Of a stretch of DNA of 7,413 bases, positions 5,299 through 7,413 are shown one piece after another (within the stretch, counting starts at the first letter, position 1; each line of letters begins with the position of its first letter). Made by a program: the position numbers and the translations under genes. Under the pieces are notes generated by a model, which ran no database searches, was not told the origin of the DNA, and was given only the letters and a program-made list of their open reading frames with translations. The DNA comes from Pseudomonadota bacterium. Its GTDB lineage: Bacteria; Pseudomonadota; Alphaproteobacteria; Caulobacterales; Aquidulcibacteraceae. The stretch spans positions 1 through 7,413 of the forward strand of contig JAEWNX010000154.1 in the NCBI GenBank assembly GCA_023461135.1. Reading direction: 5' to 3'.

Positions 5299-7338
5299 AT
5301 GCGCGCACTCGGCGCTCTTGTGTTGGCGCTTGCTGTATCGAGCATCGCCGCCCCGGCTCCGGCGCAGACCGGCCGCGCCGAAGCGCCTGCGTGGCGCACG
5401 CTTGAGCATTTCCGCAGCGAAGCTGAATTCTACCAATATCTGCGCGACGTGCGCATCGCCGAACGCCGCGCGCGCGGCGCAGCGCTGCAGAAGCAGGATG
5501 CCGGCGACATATGTCCGCCTGAACTCTATCCGTGCGAGCCGCCGCCGGGGTCGGGCGACGATGAAGACAGCATCACCGTCACCGGCTCGCGCATCGCCGC
5601 GCCGTCGGCCGCTGCGGCTTCGCCCTCGATCAGCGGCCAGACCTCCATTACCAACGTGCAGAACGCCGGCGTGGACGAAGGCGACATCGTCAAGTTCTAC
5701 GATCATTTCCTGATCGTGCTGCAGGATGGGCGGCTGTTCTCGGTCGATATCGGCGGCGAGGCGTTGCGCCTCGTCGATCGCGCCAACATCTATCGCAGCG
5801 CCAACGCGGGCGCGTGGTACGATGAAATCCTGGTGCAGGGGAATCGCGTCGTAGCCACCGGCTACAATTATCGCGAAGGCGCCACCGAGTTCTCGGTCTT
5901 CCTGATCGGCGAGGACGGCCGCTTCACCCGTGAAGCGATCTATTTTCTCGCGTCCAACGATTATTATGACATCGAGAATTACGCGACGCGCCTCGTCAAC
6001 GGCAATCTGGTCATCTACACGCCGCTCGCCGTTGGCGAGATTCAAGCGAACGCCCGCGCGAACTGGCCGCTGGTGCGGCGTTGGCTCAGCGAAGGCGAAC
6101 ACCGCGCCGCAACCAGCGCCGGACGCACGCTTTACGACGCGCGCGACATCTATCGGCCGATCCAGCCGACCTTCGATCCCGTCGTGCACACGATCTCGGT
6201 CTGTCCGCTGGGGGATGCGCGCCGCGGCGACGAGCTCGACTGCGAAAGCACGGCGGTCGTCGGCCCGCCCGGGCGCGAATTCTACGTTTCCACCAGCCAT
6301 ATCTATCTGTGGACTTGGCCGACCTACAACTATCACCGCGCCCGCTATGAGAACTGCAATTTGGGCGCACTCAACACGTTCGACGCAGCCGCCCCCGCGG
6401 CGCTGTTCCAAATCCCGCTGTCCGGCGGACAATTGCGCGCGCAATTCGTGCGCGGCGCGCCCTACGATCAGCTCAGCATGGATGCGACGGCCAGCGAATT
6501 CCGCGCGCTTTCGGTTTGGGTCGATCCGCGCTGCCCGGGGGCCTACAATTCAAGCGAGACGCTGCGCCTGCGCTATTACTCGACGCCGCTCTCCGCTTTC
6601 TCGGCGACGCCGCGCCCTGTGCCAGAGCGCCGCTACACGATGCTGCCCAGCGTCGGCGGCGCGATCGAAAACCGCTTCACCGACGATTATCTGGTCTATG
6701 CCGGCCGTGACGGCTGGAGTTCCTACGCGCCCTATCCCGACTCCGAACAAGTTCTGTCGAGCCGCGTAGTGGCGGTGCCGACCGCACGGCCGGAGGCCTT
6801 CACCCAACTCGACGCGCCGCACAGCGCGCTGCGTGTCGAGCGCGTCGGCGACAACGCTGTGATCAGCGGCTATCGCGATTGGCGCGGTCTCAGTCTGTCC
6901 TTCGTCGACCTTCGCCGCGCGCCGCACATCGCCTCGACCCTCACACTGCCGGAACGCTATGAATCCGAGGGGCGCAGCCATGCCTTCAACGCGGTCGTCA
7001 ACGAGGAAGGGGCGGGGCTGCTCGGCCTGCCCACCGTAATGCGCCGCGCGCAAAGCGGCCGCTGGTGGTGGCGCAGCGCCAGCTCCGATGTGAGCTATGT
7101 CAGCTTCGACGCCGCCGGCCAAATGAGCGACAGCGGCGCCATGCGCGGCACGAGCCCACGGCATCCGGAGTACCAGTGCGAAGTCTCCTGCATCGACTGG
7201 TACGGCAACACGCGCGCGCTGTTCATCCGCGGCCGTGTCTTCGCACTCTCCGGCCCCGAGCTGATCGAAGGCGCGCTTGAAGCCGGCCAGGTGCGCGAGC
7301 GCCAGCGCGTGAACCTCACAGACCCGGTTCCACGCTAA
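5299..7338 (+). CDS. Secreted beta-propeller protein (PF09826 type) with a TonB-box-like segment
   Basis: This 679-residue protein starts with a clear Sec signal peptide (MRALGALVLALAVSS then APAPAQ, cleavage near residue 22-23), preceded by GGGAGGG in the Shine-Dalgarno position. After a short helical, Arg/Ala-rich stretch (about 33-66) comes a Pro/Cys linker with Cys72 and Cys79. A segment GDDEDSITVTGSRI (86-99) follows that looks like a TonB box. The propeller domain begins at about 115 with TSITNVQNAGVDEGDIVK, the hallmark of the PF09826 beta-propeller family, and FLIVLQDGRLFSVDI is its first blade strand. A typical blade segment, REFYVSTSHIYLW, lies at 326-338. Eight cysteines (72, 79, 302, 315, 353, 412, 627, 631) suggest disulfides in an oxidising compartment, and no membrane segment follows the signal. 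The biochemical function of the family is not known to me; propellers usually mediate binding. The location is inferred to be periplasm or cell surface. It does not form a tight operon with eipA. Confidence 0.93.
   Translation: MRALGALVLALAVSSIAAPAPAQTGRAEAPAWRTLEHFRSEAEFYQYLRDVRIAERRARGAALQKQDAGDICPPELYPCEPPPGSGDDEDSITVTGSRIAAPSAAAASPSISGQTSITNVQNAGVDEGDIVKFYDHFLIVLQDGRLFSVDIGGEALRLVDRANIYRSANAGAWYDEILVQGNRVVATGYNYREGATEFSVFLIGEDGRFTREAIYFLASNDYYDIENYATRLVNGNLVIYTPLAVGEIQANARANWPLVRRWLSEGEHRAATSAGRTLYDARDIYRPIQPTFDPVVHTISVCPLGDARRGDELDCESTAVVGPPGREFYVSTSHIYLWTWPTYNYHRARYENCNLGALNTFDAAAPAALFQIPLSGGQLRAQFVRGAPYDQLSMDATASEFRALSVWVDPRCPGAYNSSETLRLRYYSTPLSAFSATPRPVPERRYTMLPSVGGAIENRFTDDYLVYAGRDGWSSYAPYPDSEQVLSSRVVAVPTARPEAFTQLDAPHSALRVERVGDNAVISGYRDWRGLSLSFVDLRRAPHIASTLTLPERYESEGRSHAFNAVVNEEGAGLLGLPTVMRRAQSGRWWWRSASSDVSYVSFDAAGQMSDSGAMRGTSPRHPEYQCEVSCIDWYGNTRALFIRGRVFALSGPELIEGALEAGQVRERQRVNLTDPVPR
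5566..5595 (+). other. TonB-box-like motif encoded in the propeller gene
   Basis: These codons specify DSITVTGSRI (residues 90-99), preceded by GDDE. It closely resembles the N-terminal TonB box seen in many alphaproteobacterial receptors (…IVVTGSRI) and is comparable to GDDESVVVTARR in the receptor of this same window. The motif sits in a flexible linker after the signal peptide, where a TonB box would be accessible, but no plug or barrel follows. Confidence 0.6.
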
Positions 7339-7349
7339 TTTCCGGGGCG

Positions 7350-7396
7350 CTATTCCGCCGCCTCGCGTTCGGACTCCTCTTGCCGCTGCTCTCGCT
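7350..7396 (-). CDS. Possible C-terminal tail of a convergent gene (partial)
   Basis: On the minus strand the frame ending in TAG (7350-7352) reads EREQRQEESEREAAE before the stop. A charged, Glu/Arg-rich helical tail like this is common at the ends of real proteins, and the third codon positions are mostly G or C. It would end 11 bases from the stop of the propeller gene. In the same frame a TAA appears at 7404-7406, but this lies within bases that resemble sequencing adapter, so the open frame may have been cut there artificially. With only 15 residues visible no family can be assigned. Confidence 0.3.
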
Positions 7397-7413
7397 CTGT
7401 CACTTATACACAA
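7397..7413. other. Tn5 mosaic-end/Nextera-adapter-like sequence at the window edge
   Basis: CTGTCACTTATACACAA matches the Tn5 mosaic end used in Nextera libraries (CTGTCTCTTATACACAT…) at 15 of 17 positions, differing at positions 6 and 17. It also matches the natural Tn5 outside end at 15 of 17. Its position at the very end of the sequence and its low GC compared with everything before it suggest leftover adapter rather than genome. A true transposon end cannot be excluded from the window alone. Confidence 0.6.

Noticed and set aside
5566..5595. The propeller gene as a degraded TonB-dependent receptor
   Set aside because: Apart from the TonB-box-like segment there is no plug or barrel sequence. 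The frame is intact and carries the PF09826 hallmark, so it is not a receptor remnant.
5269..6444. Long minus-strand open frame (391 codons) opposite the propeller gene
   Set aside because: The same reasoning applies: no domain or credible start region, and the plus strand holds a well-supported secreted protein.
7397..7413. A genuine Tn5 insertion end
   Set aside because: Two mismatches, no second end, no transposase in the window and a position at the sequence edge make an adapter leftover more likely.

Overview
The window looks like chromosomal DNA of an alphaproteobacterium, probably from the Caulobacterales/Hyphomonadaceae or sphingomonad side. The grounds are high GC with strong third-position GC bias, a TonB-dependent receptor carrying the 'VVVTARR' TonB-box style typical of those groups, a spinster-type MFS transporter, and an EipA/DUF1134 protein, a family characteristic of Alphaproteobacteria. 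This placement is inferred from protein flavour only; no rRNA or other marker gene is present.

Five complete genes lie on the + strand and fill almost the whole window. No tRNA, rRNA, CRISPR array or insertion sequence was seen. Region 1 (1-3290) has a short, relatively AT-rich leader, then a cytoplasmic alpha/beta hydrolase (96-950). Its stop overlaps the start of a TonB-dependent outer-membrane receptor (947-3226) in an ATGA junction, so the two are almost certainly co-transcribed and translationally coupled. A strong GC hairpin with a T-run (3244-3277) follows the receptor, only a few bases before the ribosome-binding site of the next gene. Region 2 (3291-4565) is a spinster-like MFS transporter. 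Together these three genes suggest an uptake-and-hydrolysis cassette: receptor across the outer membrane, MFS across the inner membrane, hydrolase acting on the cargo in the cytoplasm. The substrate cannot be read from the sequence.

Region 3 (4566-5206) is eipA, a periplasmic envelope-integrity protein with a twin-arginine-like signal peptide. Region 4 (5207-7338) has a hairpin-rich spacer followed by a secreted beta-propeller protein (PF09826 type, 679 aa). Unusually, this protein has a TonB-box-like segment (DSITVTGSRI) between its signal peptide and the propeller domain, resembling the TonB box of the receptor in the same window although it is not itself a receptor.

The right edge (7339-7413) may hold the C-terminal tail of a convergent gene on the - strand. 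It ends in 17 bases that nearly match the Tn5 mosaic end used in Nextera libraries, so the edge may be a library artefact. The most interesting leads are the TonB-box-like motif in the propeller protein, the terminator/attenuator placed directly before the MFS ribosome-binding site, and the coupled hydrolase-receptor pair. I saw no clear evidence of a wholly new multi-gene system.
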